The position numbers were made by a program, and so were the translations under genes. From a candidate division KSB1 bacterium (GTDB lineage Bacteria; Zhuqueibacterota; Zhuqueibacteria; Zhuqueibacterales; Zhuqueibacteraceae), in NCBI GenBank assembly GCA_034506255.1, contig JAPDPX010000008.1, positions 62,001-126,000 on the forward strand: a stretch of DNA of 64,000 nucleotides, read 5' to 3'. The stretch's first letter is position 1, and every line of letters starts with the position of its first letter. Shown here piece by piece: positions 8,439 to 17,800 of this stretch. Below the pieces are notes generated by a model. It had not been told where the DNA came from. It searched no databases and worked only from the letters and a program-made list of their open reading frames with translations.

Positions 8439-9290
8439 ATGTTCCATCCCCATCTGCTGCAGAACAAATTCGCCCTGATCACTGGCGGCGGCTCGGGTCT
8501 GGGCCTGAGCATGGCCAAACGCTTCGCGGAACTGGGCGCGACGATCGCAGTCTGCGGCCGCAACGCCGACCGGCTCGCAAAGGCCGGGCAGGAAATCCAA
8601 CAAGCCGGCAACGGCCGGGAAGCCATCACCTTCGTCTGCGACGTGCGCGATTATCAGGCGGTGGTGACCGCCATCGACACCCTGGTGGCACAGCACGGCC
8701 TGCCGGACATTCTGGTGAACAATGCCGCCGGCAATTTCCTCGCCGCCACCGAAGATCTGTCGCCGGGCGGCTTTGATGCCGTGGTCAAAATCGTACTTTA
8801 CGGCACCTTCAATTGCACGCAGGTGCTGGGAAAAAAATGGATCGCCGCGCACCGCCGCGGCAGCATTCTCAACATCGTCACCACCTACGCCTGGAACGGC
8901 TCGGCGTTCGTCGTGCCCTCGGCGTGCGCCAAGGCCGGCGTGCTGGCGATGACCCGCTCGCTGGCAGTGGAATGGGCGGCATACGGCATCCGCCTGAATG
9001 CCATCGCGCCCGGGCCGTTTCCCACCGAAGGCGCGTGGCAGCGGCTGTTGCCCACCAAAGAAATCGCAGAGCAGGCGCGGCAGCGCATTCCTGCCGGCAG
9101 ATTCGGCGAGCATCAGGAACTGGCGAATTTGGCGGTGTTTCTGGTGGCGGAGGGCGTGGATTTCATCACCGGCGAGGTGGTAACCATCGACGGCGGCGAG
9201 GCGCTCGCCGGTGCGGGGCAGTTTTCACAGTTCATTCAGCAGGACCGGGAGCAATTCAAGCGCCTGCTGGCGATGATGCGCGGCAAGTGA
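8439..9290 (+). CDS. 2,4-dienoyl-CoA reductase-type short-chain dehydrogenase
   Basis: A 283-residue SDR with the cofactor motif 'TGGGSGLG' (residues 15-22) and 'NNAAGN' (94-99). The usual YxxxK is replaced by 'SACAK' (Ser161, Lys165), with Tyr150 in 'TTYAWNG' eleven residues earlier. This is the arrangement of mitochondrial DECR1 (Tyr199, Ser210, Lys214), and the flanking 'FVVPSACAKAGV' and 'APGPF' segments also match that family from memory. It probably reduces 2,4-dienoyl-CoA esters with NADPH during beta-oxidation of unsaturated fatty acids. The start is supported by AGAGGA seven bases upstream of the ATG. It is a single-gene unit ending in a strong hairpin; no other beta-oxidation gene adjoins it, though an ETF-type membrane oxidoreductase lies at 14437-16284. 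Confidence 0.85.
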   Translation: MFHPHLLQNKFALITGGGSGLGLSMAKRFAELGATIAVCGRNADRLAKAGQEIQQAGNGREAITFVCDVRDYQAVVTAIDTLVAQHGLPDILVNNAAGNFLAATEDLSPGGFDAVVKIVLYGTFNCTQVLGKKWIAAHRRGSILNIVTTYAWNGSAFVVPSACAKAGVLAMTRSLAVEWAAYGIRLNAIAPGPFPTEGAWQRLLPTKEIAEQARQRIPAGRFGEHQELANLAVFLVAEGVDFITGEVVTIDGGEALAGAGQFSQFIQQDREQFKRLLAMMRGK

Positions 9291-9375
9291 TTAGTGTCCG
9301 TCCAGAAATTTATGAACCGCCCGGGCGTCCGGTGCCGCAGCGCTCGGGCGGGTTTGCATTTGCTCGAAGGTTGGC

Positions 9376-9418
9376 GAAGTCCGACTTGGGCAGATTCGCC
9401 TTGCCCAAGTCGGACTTC
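9376..9418. terminator. Perfect 17-bp hairpin between convergent genes
   Basis: The left arm 9376-9392 (GAAGTCCGACTTGGGCA) is exactly complementary to 9402-9418, with a nine-base loop. It lies between the stops of the plus-strand reductase (9290) and the minus-strand sugar dehydrogenase (9420), so it probably serves as a bidirectional terminator. There is no long T-run on either side. Confidence 0.6.
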
Positions 9419-9419
9419 A

Positions 9420-10877
9420 CTATTTCAGGAAGGTCATGCGTCGCGTTTCGACATAACCGTCGCCGATTTGCAGCCGGTAGAAGTAAACGCCGCCGGCCTG
9501 GCGCCGGCCCGCTTCATCCGAACCATGCCACACCACTTCATGCTCGCCCGCGTCCTGCTGCGCCTGCACCAGCCGTTTGATGCGTTCGCCGGCGAGGTTG
9601 TAAATGTCCAACACCACCATGGCGGGTTGCGCCAGGGTGTAGCGGATGGTGGTGGCGGGATTGAAGGGATTGGGATAATTCTGCGCCAACCGCGCCTGCG
9701 CGGGCAGAGGCGCAGCCGCAACCGCGGTGACGGGAATGGCCTTGAAGCGGTAGAGCCGGCCGTCGAAGGCGCAGAGATACAGTTCATTGTTCTGATCCAC
9801 GCCAAACGAGGCAATGTTGAGATTGGTATCAATCAACAGGGAATTGTTGGGCGGGTTCACGCCGTCGTAACGCAGCGCCCAAATACGACCGGAGACGAAA
9901 TCGCCGTAGATATAGGCGCCAACCAGCGGCGCGACGCGCGTGCCGCGATAGACATAGCCGCCGGTCACCGACGCACCACTGCTGCGGCCGTAATCCCAAA
10001 TCGGCAGCGCCAGCCCGCTTTGATTGCAACCCGAGGGCGGGTCATAGCAATTTTTGCCCTCCATGATGCGCCAGCCGTAGTTTTTGCCTTTTTCCACAAT
10101 GTCGATCTCTTCGCGGCTGTTTTGCCCGACGTCTGCCAGCCAGAGCCAGCCGGTTTGGGGGTCAAAGCTGAAACGCCAGGGATTGCGGAAGCCCCAGGCG
10201 AAAATTTCCTCGCGATAGCCGCTGGTGTTGCCGACGAAGGGATTGTCCGCCGGAATGCCGTAGTTGCGGCCGCCGGAGGGATTGTCGACGTCGATGCGCA
10301 GCAGGTCGCCGAGCAGGGTGCGACGATCCTGGCCGTTGTTTTGCGGATCCCCGCCCGAGCCGCCATCGCCCATGCCGATGTAGAGGTAACCATCATGTGG
10401 CCCGAAGGCGAGCTGTCCGCCGTTGTGATTTTCATAGGGCTGGTTGATGGTGAGCAGGATGAATTCACTGGCGGCCTCGGCACGGTTGGGATTGCCGGCG
10501 CTGACACGGTAGCGCGCGATCACCGTGCGGCGGGGATTGGCGGCGGTGTAGTTCACATAGAAAAAGCCGTTGCTCTCGTAGTTGGGATGAAACGCCAGAC
10601 CGAGCAGCCCCTCTTCGTTGCCGCTGTCATTGACCCGGCCGCGAATATCGAGAAAGGTGTCGGCGGCGGCAACGCCGGGGGTGTGGGGAAACACGCGAAT
10701 GACGCCGGCTTGCTCGACCACGAACAGCCGGTTGCTGCCATCGCCGGCATGTTGCAGATCGACCGGCCGGGTGAAAATCAGGTTGGGAAAGGCGATTTCC
10801 AATTCGTATTGTGCCCACAAGGGAGGCGCCAACCCCAGCAGGAGGCAGCCGACGGCCAGAGTGCATCCTGGTTTCAT
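9420..10877 (-). CDS. Secreted PQQ-type sugar (glucose/sorbosone) dehydrogenase with sorting tail
   Basis: A 485-residue protein from ATG 10877, preceded by AAAGGAGC at seven bases. A signal peptide ends near 'PPLWAQ' (residue 23). Residues about 25-385 are the six-bladed Gdh/soluble aldose sugar dehydrogenase fold: 'GLLGLAFHPNY', 'HNGGQLAFGPDGYLYIGMGDGG'-type blade motifs, 'GDLLRIDV', 'WGFRNPWRFSFDP' and 'ADVGQNSREEID'. The last ~80 residues, opening with 'LAQNYPNPFNP' and ending 'ETRRMTFLK', are a FlgD-like beta domain used as a secretion or anchoring tail in this superphylum. It probably oxidises an aldose outside the cell, passing electrons through PQQ; substrate and cofactor are family inferences. 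It has its own promoter candidate and is monocistronic. Confidence 0.9.
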   Translation of the reverse strand: MKPGCTLAVGCLLLGLAPPLWAQYELEIAFPNLIFTRPVDLQHAGDGSNRLFVVEQAGVIRVFPHTPGVAAADTFLDIRGRVNDSGNEEGLLGLAFHPNYESNGFFYVNYTAANPRRTVIARYRVSAGNPNRAEAASEFILLTINQPYENHNGGQLAFGPHDGYLYIGMGDGGSGGDPQNNGQDRRTLLGDLLRIDVDNPSGGRNYGIPADNPFVGNTSGYREEIFAWGFRNPWRFSFDPQTGWLWLADVGQNSREEIDIVEKGKNYGWRIMEGKNCYDPPSGCNQSGLALPIWDYGRSSGASVTGGYVYRGTRVAPLVGAYIYGDFVSGRIWALRYDGVNPPNNSLLIDTNLNIASFGVDQNNELYLCAFDGRLYRFKAIPVTAVAAAPLPAQARLAQNYPNPFNPATTIRYTLAQPAMVVLDIYNLAGERIKRLVQAQQDAGEHEVVWHGSDEAGRRQAGGVYFYRLQIGDGYVETRRMTFLK

Positions 10878-10940
10878 AAGTCTTGCTCCTTTCGCATGTT
10901 CAAAGCAGGGAGTGAAAGACAAGCCGGCAAATGTGGCGGC

Positions 10941-10969
10941 AATATAAAGCCGGGCAGCAGATTTTACAA
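10941..10969 (-). promoter_or_regulatory. Candidate sigma-70 promoter for the sugar dehydrogenase
   Basis: On the minus strand TTGTAA (10969-10964), a 17-base spacer and TATATT (10946-10941) lie 64 bases before ATG 10877. Motif match only. Confidence 0.45.
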
Positions 10970-11053
10970 GCAAAAGACCGGCCACAGGGCCATGCCTCAT
11001 TTGGTTTCTTCCCATTTAATGGCTATTTTAAGACGGGCAAGTTTTCCTCCCAT

Positions 11054-11127
11054 GGAAATGAAGTCGTACGGAAAAAGCGTTTTCGTGAGAATATTTCGCC
11101 CACGAAAGCGAAATCCCACGGAAAAAA
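11054..11127. repeat. Two copies of the 'CGAAATCCCACGGAAAAA' unit
   Basis: GGAAATGAAGTCGTACGGAA (11054-11073) and ACGAAAGCGAAATCCCACGG (11102-11121), both running on into an A-run, are diverged versions of one unit of about 26 bases. The second is preceded by TTCGCCC and matches 8181-8210 almost exactly and 17662-17695 closely. Confidence 0.6.
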
Positions 11128-11133
11128 TTTTCA

Positions 11134-11222
11134 AAATTTTTCTGCTCCACCCTTGGGCTGGTTGGGCGCCGCGATCAAACCGGCGTTTCCCGTGGAGAGC
11201 ATCAATCTGGGTGCAAAATTCA
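11134..11222. repeat. Partial copy of MITE-like element (right half)
   Basis: The stretch from AAAATTTTTCTGCTCCACCC to TGCAAAATTCA (11212-11222) aligns over about 90 bases with the right half of the element at 13589-13948, sharing 'GGTTGGGCG', 'CGCGAT', 'GGCGTTTC' and the terminal sequence. The left half is absent. Confidence 0.65.
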
Positions 11223-11380
11223 GGTTGAAAAATTGATGACATTGGACCTCGTGTCTGCGGCAGGATGCTTGCGCCGCTCCACACGTTACCGAGGGACTAA
11301 GAGTGCGCGGGCTTTTCGCCTGCGTGTGCATGATTTTTCATTTGTCGGTTCGAGGTGGAACTTTGCTGGAGAACAGCTCC

Positions 11381-12412
<1,032 letters not shown>

Positions 12413-12820
12413 GCCCCGGCACCGGCTTGACAGGCAACGAAATCATGTCAGCTTGCCGGCCATTGCTTGCCACGGCGGTGGCGGTGTCGCCGGCTTTTGC
12501 CGGACACGATCCTCATGCTCGCAGAAGTTCCGGCTGTTGAGCAAAAAACTTTCGTCCTGCGGTGGCACACCGTGAGAGTGGAACAAGCTGTGGCCGGGCA
12601 AGGGACGCAGGCCGTGTCGCATCCTCCCGCTGCGCCCGGCGTCGATCCCGCACGCTTCTCCCTCACGGGCAGCGGCGGCGCGACCAGACCCGGCGCAGAC
12701 AACGCCACCGCAGCGGGTCGGGCTGCCAAGCGCGAAGATTGAAGATTTTGGAACGCAGGTTTCCTGCCTGCATGGATTGCAGATAATTTGCGTAACGTTT
12801 TCCCGAAAAGGAGTCATGAC
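12413..12820. other. Intergenic region, nothing recognised
   Basis: About 410 bases between the threonine dehydrogenase and the next barrel gene. Short frames on both strands have low-complexity Arg/Pro/Ala composition typical of noncoding readings of GC-rich DNA. Confidence 0.5.
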
Positions 12821-13537
12821 ATGAAATCGCTTGTTGGGCGGCTTGCTGCTGCTCTGCTGGGTGGGGGTGTGATGATGCTTGCGTTGCCGGCCGCTGCGCT
12901 GGCGCAAAACGGCCAGGCCGGGCTGCACTTGCTGGCGGGCATTCCCCAGGGTGAGTTTGCTGACAATGTTGACCAGCCGGGTTGGGGCCTCTCCGGCCAG
13001 ATTGGCTATGCGCCGCAAACCAATCCCTACTTCGTGGGGTTGGAAGTGGGATACCTGGTTTATGGCGACAAAAGCCGTTTTGTGCCCTTCAGCAGCACCA
13101 TTCCCGATGTCATCGTCGAGGTCAACACCACCAACAACATCCTGACTGCGCATGCGCTGCTGCGGCTGCAATCGAATGTCGGCACGCTGCGGCCCTATGG
13201 CGAGGGCGTGTTCGGCTTGAACTATTTGTTCACGCGCACGACCATTCGAAATAGCGATTTTTTCACCGCCGAAGTGGCCGGCACCACCAACCAGGATGAC
13301 GTTGCGCTGAGCTACGGCGGCGGCGGCGGGGTGATGCTGCGCGTGCACGAGTCCAGCAAACTCGGCCGCACCCGGGAAGTGTTGCTTGATTTGCGGCTGC
13401 GCTATCTGGTGGGCGGGGAGGCGGATTATCTCAATGAAGCGTCGCTGCGGCGGGAAGACGGCGGAATTGGCTATGCGGTCAAACGTTCCAAGACGGATCT
13501 TTTTACCATCCAGGTCGGTGCCGTCTTTCGTTTTTGA
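12821..13537 (+). CDS. Small outer-membrane beta-barrel protein
   Basis: A 238-residue protein from ATG 12821, preceded by AAAAGGAG. The signal peptide is clear (Lys start, hydrophobic core, 'PAAALAQN', cleavage near residue 30). The mature protein has alternating strands ('GLHLLAGIPQGEF', 'YFVGLEVGYLVYG', 'LRPYGEGVFGLNYLF', 'LLDLRLRYLVGGEADYL') and ends 'IQVGAVFRF' with a terminal Phe, as in OmpA/OmpW-size eight-strand barrels. I cannot assign a specific family. It is monocistronic, with dispersed repeats directly downstream. Confidence 0.8.
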   Translation: MKSLVGRLAAALLGGGVMMLALPAAALAQNGQAGLHLLAGIPQGEFADNVDQPGWGLSGQIGYAPQTNPYFVGLEVGYLVYGDKSRFVPFSSTIPDVIVEVNTTNNILTAHALLRLQSNVGTLRPYGEGVFGLNYLFTRTTIRNSDFFTAEVAGTTNQDDVALSYGGGGGVMLRVHESSKLGRTREVLLDLRLRYLVGGEADYLNEASLRREDGGIGYAVKRSKTDLFTIQVGAVFRF

Positions 13538-13588
13538 ACGCCGGTTCTGTGGGGAGGCCGCGCCGGCGCGTGGCCTCCTCTCGAGACT

Positions 13589-13948
13589 TGAATTTTGCAT
13601 GCTGGCTTGCTGTTGCCCGGAAGAAATGCCTTGTTCACAAAACTCCGTCAGGAGTGAACCGTTTATAGACATGGGAAGCTTGCGTGCCTTTAAACTCCGT
13701 CAGGAGTGGCCTGTCGAATTTCCCATGATCTGGCGCGGTCTTTTCGAGGAGAATTGAACAGGTCACTCCTCACGGAGTTTTGGGAAATGCAAGAAGCAGC
13801 CTCACTAAAAACAGTTCACTCCTACCGGAGTTGACGGCACGTTGGCCTGCAAAATTTTTTATGCCCCACCCCTTGGGTGGTTGGGCGTCGCGATGGCATC
13901 GGCGTTTCTCGCGGAGAGGCTCAATCCGGGTGCAACGTGCAAAATTCA
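13589..13948. repeat. MITE-like element with terminal inverted repeats
   Basis: An approximately 360-base noncoding element bounded by TGAATTTTGCA (13589-13599) and its exact inverse TGCAAAATTCA (13938-13948). Inside are four quasi-palindromic 14-mers of the ACTCCnnnnGGAGT type at 13642-13655, 13694-13707, 13765-13778 and 13818-13831. The middle two extend into 21-base arms (left ending in GGCCTGT, right starting ACAGGTC) that pair at 19 of 21 positions. A short CCACCC/GGGTGG hairpin follows the A/T-rich 'AAAATTTTTT'. No target-site duplication is obvious. Apart from this element, 13538-13977 shows nothing. Confidence 0.7.
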
Positions 13949-13977
13949 GGTGAGAACGTTGTGTGGCAGGCAGAGAG

Positions 13978-14373
13978 ATGAACGAAGACGCTCCGGTTGC
14001 AATCCCGATCGATGGTGTGCTCGATTTGCACACCTTCCGGCCGGCGGAAGTGAAGGCGCTGGTGACTGATTATCTCGCGGCCTGCCGGGAACGGGGTATT
14101 CTGCAGGTCCGCCTCATCCACGGCAAAGGCACGGGCGCACTGCGCGAAACCGTGCATGCGCTGTTGCGCAGGCTGCCGGAAGTCGTGTCGTTTCAGTTGG
14201 CGGATGCCAGCGGTGGCGGCTGGGGCGCGACGGTGGTGCATTTGCGGGAGATGCCCTCACCTTCTCCACCCACCCCGGACGGGGAAAATTGCAGCCAAAC
14301 CATCACGGACAGCCATCGGCATTGTCATCCGGCAACGATGTCCTCCGTCCCGCGGGACCAATGCGGTTTTTGA
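13978..14373 (+). CDS. Stand-alone Smr-domain protein
   Basis: A 131-residue protein whose first ~90 residues are a complete Smr (MutS2 C-terminal type) domain: 'DLHTFRPAEVKALV' in place of the usual LDLHG motif, 'VRLIHGKGTGALR' and 'GGGWGATVVHL'. Smr domains bind or nick nucleic acids, some as endonucleases; stand-alone versions have been linked to ribosome rescue or DNA repair, so the precise role is unclear. The last ~40 residues look disordered. ATG 13978 is preferred to GTG 13963; only a weak AGAG precedes it. The gene lies 30 bases after the MITE-like element and converges on the Fe-S protein gene. Confidence 0.8.
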   Translation: MNEDAPVAIPIDGVLDLHTFRPAEVKALVTDYLAACRERGILQVRLIHGKGTGALRETVHALLRRLPEVVSFQLADASGGGWGATVVHLREMPSPSPPTPDGENCSQTITDSHRHCHPATMSSVPRDQCGF

Positions 14374-14436
14374 TCCTGCACATCCCGTCAACGCCCGCAA
14401 GGCAAGTCGGTTGACTTCGGGCTCATGGGCCGGGCG

Positions 14437-16284
14437 CTAGAGATTTTCCGCGACCAGCTCCGCCAGATCCTTGGTCTGCTCCACCGCGGCGTTGAGCATC
14501 ATCTTGCACTCCGGGCAGGCGGTGATGAGTATTTTCGCGCCCGAGGCGGCAATCTCCTCCTTGCGGGTTTGATCGACGCGTTTGGCCACTTTCTGTTCGC
14601 GGGCAAAGCCGGCGCTGCCGCCACCGCAGCACAGTGAGCGCTCGCCGTGGCGCGGCAGTTCGGTGATTTGAAAACCGGCCTTGCGGATCACCTGCCGCGG
14701 GGCGGCGTAGACCTTCTCGTAGCGCCCGAGATAGCAGGGGTCGTGATAGGTCAGTCTTTTGCCATTGGCGGCAGACGGCTGCAACTGCAGCCTGCCGGCG
14801 GCAAGCAAATCGGTAATGAACTCGGAGTGATGCACGGCCGTCACGTTGAAATTGGGCGCGAGGGTGGGATACTCGCGCCGGAAGGTGTGCAGGCAATGCG
14901 GGCAGGGCGAGATTATTTTGCGCACGCCGTTGTGCTCGAAGGCTGCGAGGTTCGCGCGCGCCAGGGTTTGGAATTGCATCTCTTCACCCTGGCGGCGGGA
15001 GTGATGACCGCTGCAGTTTTCCTCCGCCAGCACGCCAAAGCTCACCTGTGCCTGCTTCAAAACCTTCGCCATCGCCGCCACACTGGAACGCATGTCGGTG
15101 TTATAGGACCAGACACAGCCGAGCCAGAGCAGGTATTCGGTTTTGCCCCTCTCGTAAAGCGGCAGTTCGAGTTCACGCAGCAGGCTGGCCCGCACTTCCT
15201 TGCGCGCCGCCAGCGGGTTGCCGTACTGCTCCACCTTTTCAAGAAACTCGGTGGCCACCATGCCGGTGCCGAGCGCGAGCGCCTGCGCGCGCTTGGCGCC
15301 GAGCAGCAGTTGCAGATGCTCGATGCCGACCGGACAGACATTCTCGCAGGCGCCGCAACTGGTGCATTGCCCCAGCTCGGTTGCGGTGATGATGCTGCCG
15401 ATCACCGGCGTCTCCGGGGGCAGCGCGAGCGCGCGCCGGCCGGCGAGAATGAAACCGCGCGGATTCAGCTCCTGGCCGCTGTTCCACGCCGGGCACTGCT
15501 CGGTGCAGCGCTTGCATTCCACACAGGTGAGAAAATCCAGCCGCATTTTCCACGGTACATCCGCAACCGTCTCCAGCCCGAGTTTGACTTCATCGGTTTC
15601 AGCGAGCCTGTCCAGGTCGAGATTGAGCGGCAGATAATCGCCCAAACGGTGGGTGCGGAAAAAAATATCGCAAGGCGAGAGCAACAGGTGCAGGTGTTTG
15701 GAGCGCAGGATGAGCGAGGGAAAAATCAGGATGGTGAGCGTATGCGCCCACCAGTTTGCCTTGGCCAGCACCGGCTTTGCCTGGAAGCTGTTGAGGTAGG
15801 TGAGCATTAAAATCACGATGAAGAGGGCCACCAGCCCCGAGCTCCACGAGCGCGGATCCGGCGAAATTTTCACCAGCACAAAACGGCGGAAGGCCAGCCC
15901 GCTGATGCCGGCGGTCACCAGCACCGCCATCACCGCGATCACGGTTTTGAAGGTTGCGACCCGCTCGCCCAAAATAACCTTGAGAAACGGCACCCCGAAA
16001 CCCTTGAGAAAGTGATCAATCGTCTCGGCGCCGAACAGGACGAAACCGAGAAACACCGCGAGATGCATGACGCCGACCACCGGCCGCGCCGCGATGACGC
16101 GCGTGTGCAGGAAAACTTCCTTGAACGTGCGCCACAGCCGGCTGCCGGGGCGGTCGGTGCGCACCCGGTCGGCGGCGCCGGCGCGAATTTGTTTGAGCCT
16201 GCGCGAGAAATCCCTGACAAACAACGCCACCGCCGCCAGCAGCAAAACCGCCAGCAAGATTTTTTCCCACGGCGCAAAGGTCAT
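14437..16284 (-). CDS. Membrane Fe-S/CCG-domain oxidoreductase (EtfD/HdrD-like)
   Basis: A 615-residue protein from ATG 16284 with GGGAG five bases upstream. The N-terminal ~220 residues hold about six membrane helices like the NarI/cytochrome-b-type anchor. Two 4Fe-4S clusters follow ('CVECKRCTEQCP' and 'CTSCGACENVCP'). Then come two cysteine-rich domains: the first has 'ENCSGHHSRRQG' and 'CPHC', the second 'CCGGGSAG' and 'CPEC'. In the first, the CCG motif is CSG, a variation I believe is common in this branch. The architecture fits the ETF:menaquinone oxidoreductases (EtfD type) that pass beta-oxidation electrons to quinone, consistent with the dienoyl-CoA reductase nearby. HdrD or a D-lactate/glycolate-type partner is an alternative, since no etfAB is in view. 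Confidence 0.8.
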   Translation of the reverse strand: MTFAPWEKILLAVLLLAAVALFVRDFSRRLKQIRAGAADRVRTDRPGSRLWRTFKEVFLHTRVIAARPVVGVMHLAVFLGFVLFGAETIDHFLKGFGVPFLKVILGERVATFKTVIAVMAVLVTAGISGLAFRRFVLVKISPDPRSWSSGLVALFIVILMLTYLNSFQAKPVLAKANWWAHTLTILIFPSLILRSKHLHLLLSPCDIFFRTHRLGDYLPLNLDLDRLAETDEVKLGLETVADVPWKMRLDFLTCVECKRCTEQCPAWNSGQELNPRGFILAGRRALALPPETPVIGSIITATELGQCTSCGACENVCPVGIEHLQLLLGAKRAQALALGTGMVATEFLEKVEQYGNPLAARKEVRASLLRELELPLYERGKTEYLLWLGCVWSYNTDMRSSVAAMAKVLKQAQVSFGVLAEENCSGHHSRRQGEEMQFQTLARANLAAFEHNGVRKIISPCPHCLHTFRREYPTLAPNFNVTAVHHSEFITDLLAAGRLQLQPSAANGKRLTYHDPCYLGRYEKVYAAPRQVIRKAGFQITELPRHGERSLCCGGGSAGFAREQKVAKRVDQTRKEEIAASGAKILITACPECKMMLNAAVEQTKDLAELVAENL

Positions 16285-16490
16285 GGCCACTCCCTCAAGT
16301 TGTTCCACTGCCCTGGCTGATATGTTGTCAAACATCTCCCGCTGGAAGCCGCGCCCTCCCCGCCGGTAATGCCTGCATTACGTGTGGGGAGGTGCCGCAG
16401 CCATCTTGTTCAATGCTGCTAACTTTTTAGAAACGCACAACACTTGTTCTCACTGCGAAGGCGCCAAGTCCGCGAACAAGAGTACCCTCC

Positions 16491-16695
16491 TGAATTTTGT
16501 CTGCCAGCCCGCTGTTGCCCAGAAGAAATGACGTGTTCACAAAACGCCGTCAGGAGTGGCCTGTCAAAATGCTCCGGTTCGGGCGCGGTTTTTAAGAGAG
16601 CCAAACAGGTCACTCCTGCCGGAGTTGACCGCATGCTGGCCGGCAGAATTTTTTCTGTACCCTCCCCCGGGTGGTTGGGCGTCGCGATCCAACCG
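16491..16695. repeat. Second, degraded copy of the MITE-like element
   Basis: TGAATTTTGT at 16491, 'GCTGTTGCCC(A/G)GAAGAAATG', the pair of quasi-palindromes at 16544-16557 and 16612-16625, and 'GGTTGGGCGTCGCGAT' follow in the same order as at 13589-13948, with the inner duplicated palindrome pair missing. The right terminal repeat is not recognisable. The rest of the 16285-16809 gap shows no gene. Confidence 0.7.
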
Positions 16696-16809
16696 GTCAA
16701 ACTTCGCGCGCTTTGCGGGCTACGCGGTTCTGAATAATTTTGGTCGGGGAGGCCTGCGCTCCGCCGCACGTTCCCGGGGGATTAGCCCGCCGGCGGCCGC
16801 CGCTGCATT

Positions 16810-17490
16810 TCAGCGATAGAAAATTTCGATATCCGAATAATCCGAATACCGTTTTTTGGGTTTGAAAAAACGCAGCAGAATGATGCCGATCACGAAGCCG
16901 CCGATGTGGGCGAACCAGGCCACGCCGCCGCCCTCGGTCGCGCCGAGGGTGGAAACGCCGGCGAAAAGCTGCAGCACGAACCATTGCCCCAACACCAAAT
17001 ACGCCGGCACGCGAAAGGTGGCAATGAAAATAACCGGCAACAGCACCAGCACCCGTGCGCGCGGGAAGCTTACGGCGTAGGCCCCGAGAATGCCCGAGAT
17101 CGCGCCGCTGGCGCCCACCATCGGGATGGCGGAATCGGGCTGGGTCATGATATGCGCCAGCGCCGCACCCACTCCGCAGAGCGCATAGAAGAAGAGATAG
17201 CGCAACGAACCGAGCAGGTTTTCAACGTTGTCGCCGAAGATGAACAGATAAAGCATGTTGCCGAAAAGATGAAAGAAACCGCCATGCAGAAACATGGAGC
17301 TGAGCAGGCTCTCCATCTTTTCCCCCTGCAGGATGATTTGAGGGATGGCACCATAAGTGTCGATTAAGGCCTGGCCCGCAGATTGTGGCAGCGAGATTTG
17401 ATGAACGAAGACGAGAACATTGGCGATGATCAGCAGGGTATTGATGATCGGGAAGGCCGTGCGGGGATTGTCATCTTTGAGAGGAATCAT
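16810..17490 (-). CDS. Rhomboid-family intramembrane serine protease
   Basis: A 226-residue membrane protein with six predicted helices. The catalytic Ser lies in 'MVGASGAISGILGAY' and the catalytic His in 'WFAHIGGFVIGIIL'; the 'HGGFFHLFGNMLYLFIFGDNVE' segment is the conserved loop-helix of rhomboids. Such enzymes cleave single-pass membrane proteins inside the bilayer. ATG 17490 has AAGGAG six bases upstream. The cytoplasmic C-terminus ('KPKKRYSDYSDIEIFYR') is short. It is transcribed alone, between repeat-containing gaps. Confidence 0.92.
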   Translation of the reverse strand: MIPLKDDNPRTAFPIINTLLIIANVLVFVHQISLPQSAGQALIDTYGAIPQIILQGEKMESLLSSMFLHGGFFHLFGNMLYLFIFGDNVENLLGSLRYLFFYALCGVGAALAHIMTQPDSAIPMVGASGAISGILGAYAVSFPRARVLVLLPVIFIATFRVPAYLVLGQWFVLQLFAGVSTLGATEGGGVAWFAHIGGFVIGIILLRFFKPKKRYSDYSDIEIFYR

Positions 17491-17661
17491 GAGTGCTCCT
17501 TCCGGCGGTGCACAGATGGCGCAACGGTGGACATGCGCAACCTACAGATGATTTTTTGAAAAGTCAAGCCGCCGGCTGCAACGGGGTCGGGGAATGGCAT
17601 GGTGGTGTCGGGATCGACCGCCGGCGATTTGATTTTGCCGCCTGGCGGCTTCGGGAAATGC

Positions 17662-17695
17662 TTCGCCCACGAAAATGAAGTCCCGCGGAAAAAGA
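17662..17695. repeat. Copy of the 'TTCGCCCACGAAA' repeat
   Basis: TTCGCCCACGAAAATGAAGT, followed by CCCGCGG and an A-run, matches the unit at 11095-11126 with a few changes. It sits in the 310-base gap 17491-17800 between the DUF423 and rhomboid genes, where I see nothing else. Confidence 0.6.
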
Positions 17696-17800
17696 TTTTA
17701 TGAAGGCAAGGCGCGAGCTATTCATCCGCCGCTCATCCCGAAGCAGGTCGGCATGATGGTGGATGTACAGGTGGTGTTGGGGCGGGCCGTCGGATGTGAT

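Larger units (their letters stand above)
10878..11380. other. Intergenic region rich in repeats
   Basis: This gap between divergent genes holds the sugar dehydrogenase promoter candidate and two kinds of dispersed repeat (11054-11127 and 11134-11222). The frame of the threonine dehydrogenase stays open upstream to a GTG at 11303, but nothing conserved is encoded there. Confidence 0.6.

Noticed and set aside
8439..9290. SDR with a lost catalytic YxxxK, perhaps inactive
   Set aside because: The tyrosine is present eleven residues earlier (Tyr150), the normal arrangement in dienoyl-CoA reductases, so the site is intact.
13642..13831. Possible small CRISPR array from repeated ACTCC...GGAGT units
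   Set aside because: Units are only 14 bases, alternate in orientation, have uneven spacing and no cas genes nearby; they are arms of a palindromic element.
14437..16284. Damaged first CCG motif (CSG) in the Fe-S protein suggesting loss of function
   Set aside because: Substitution at this position appears common in EtfD-like proteins as I remember them, and all other cysteine motifs are intact.
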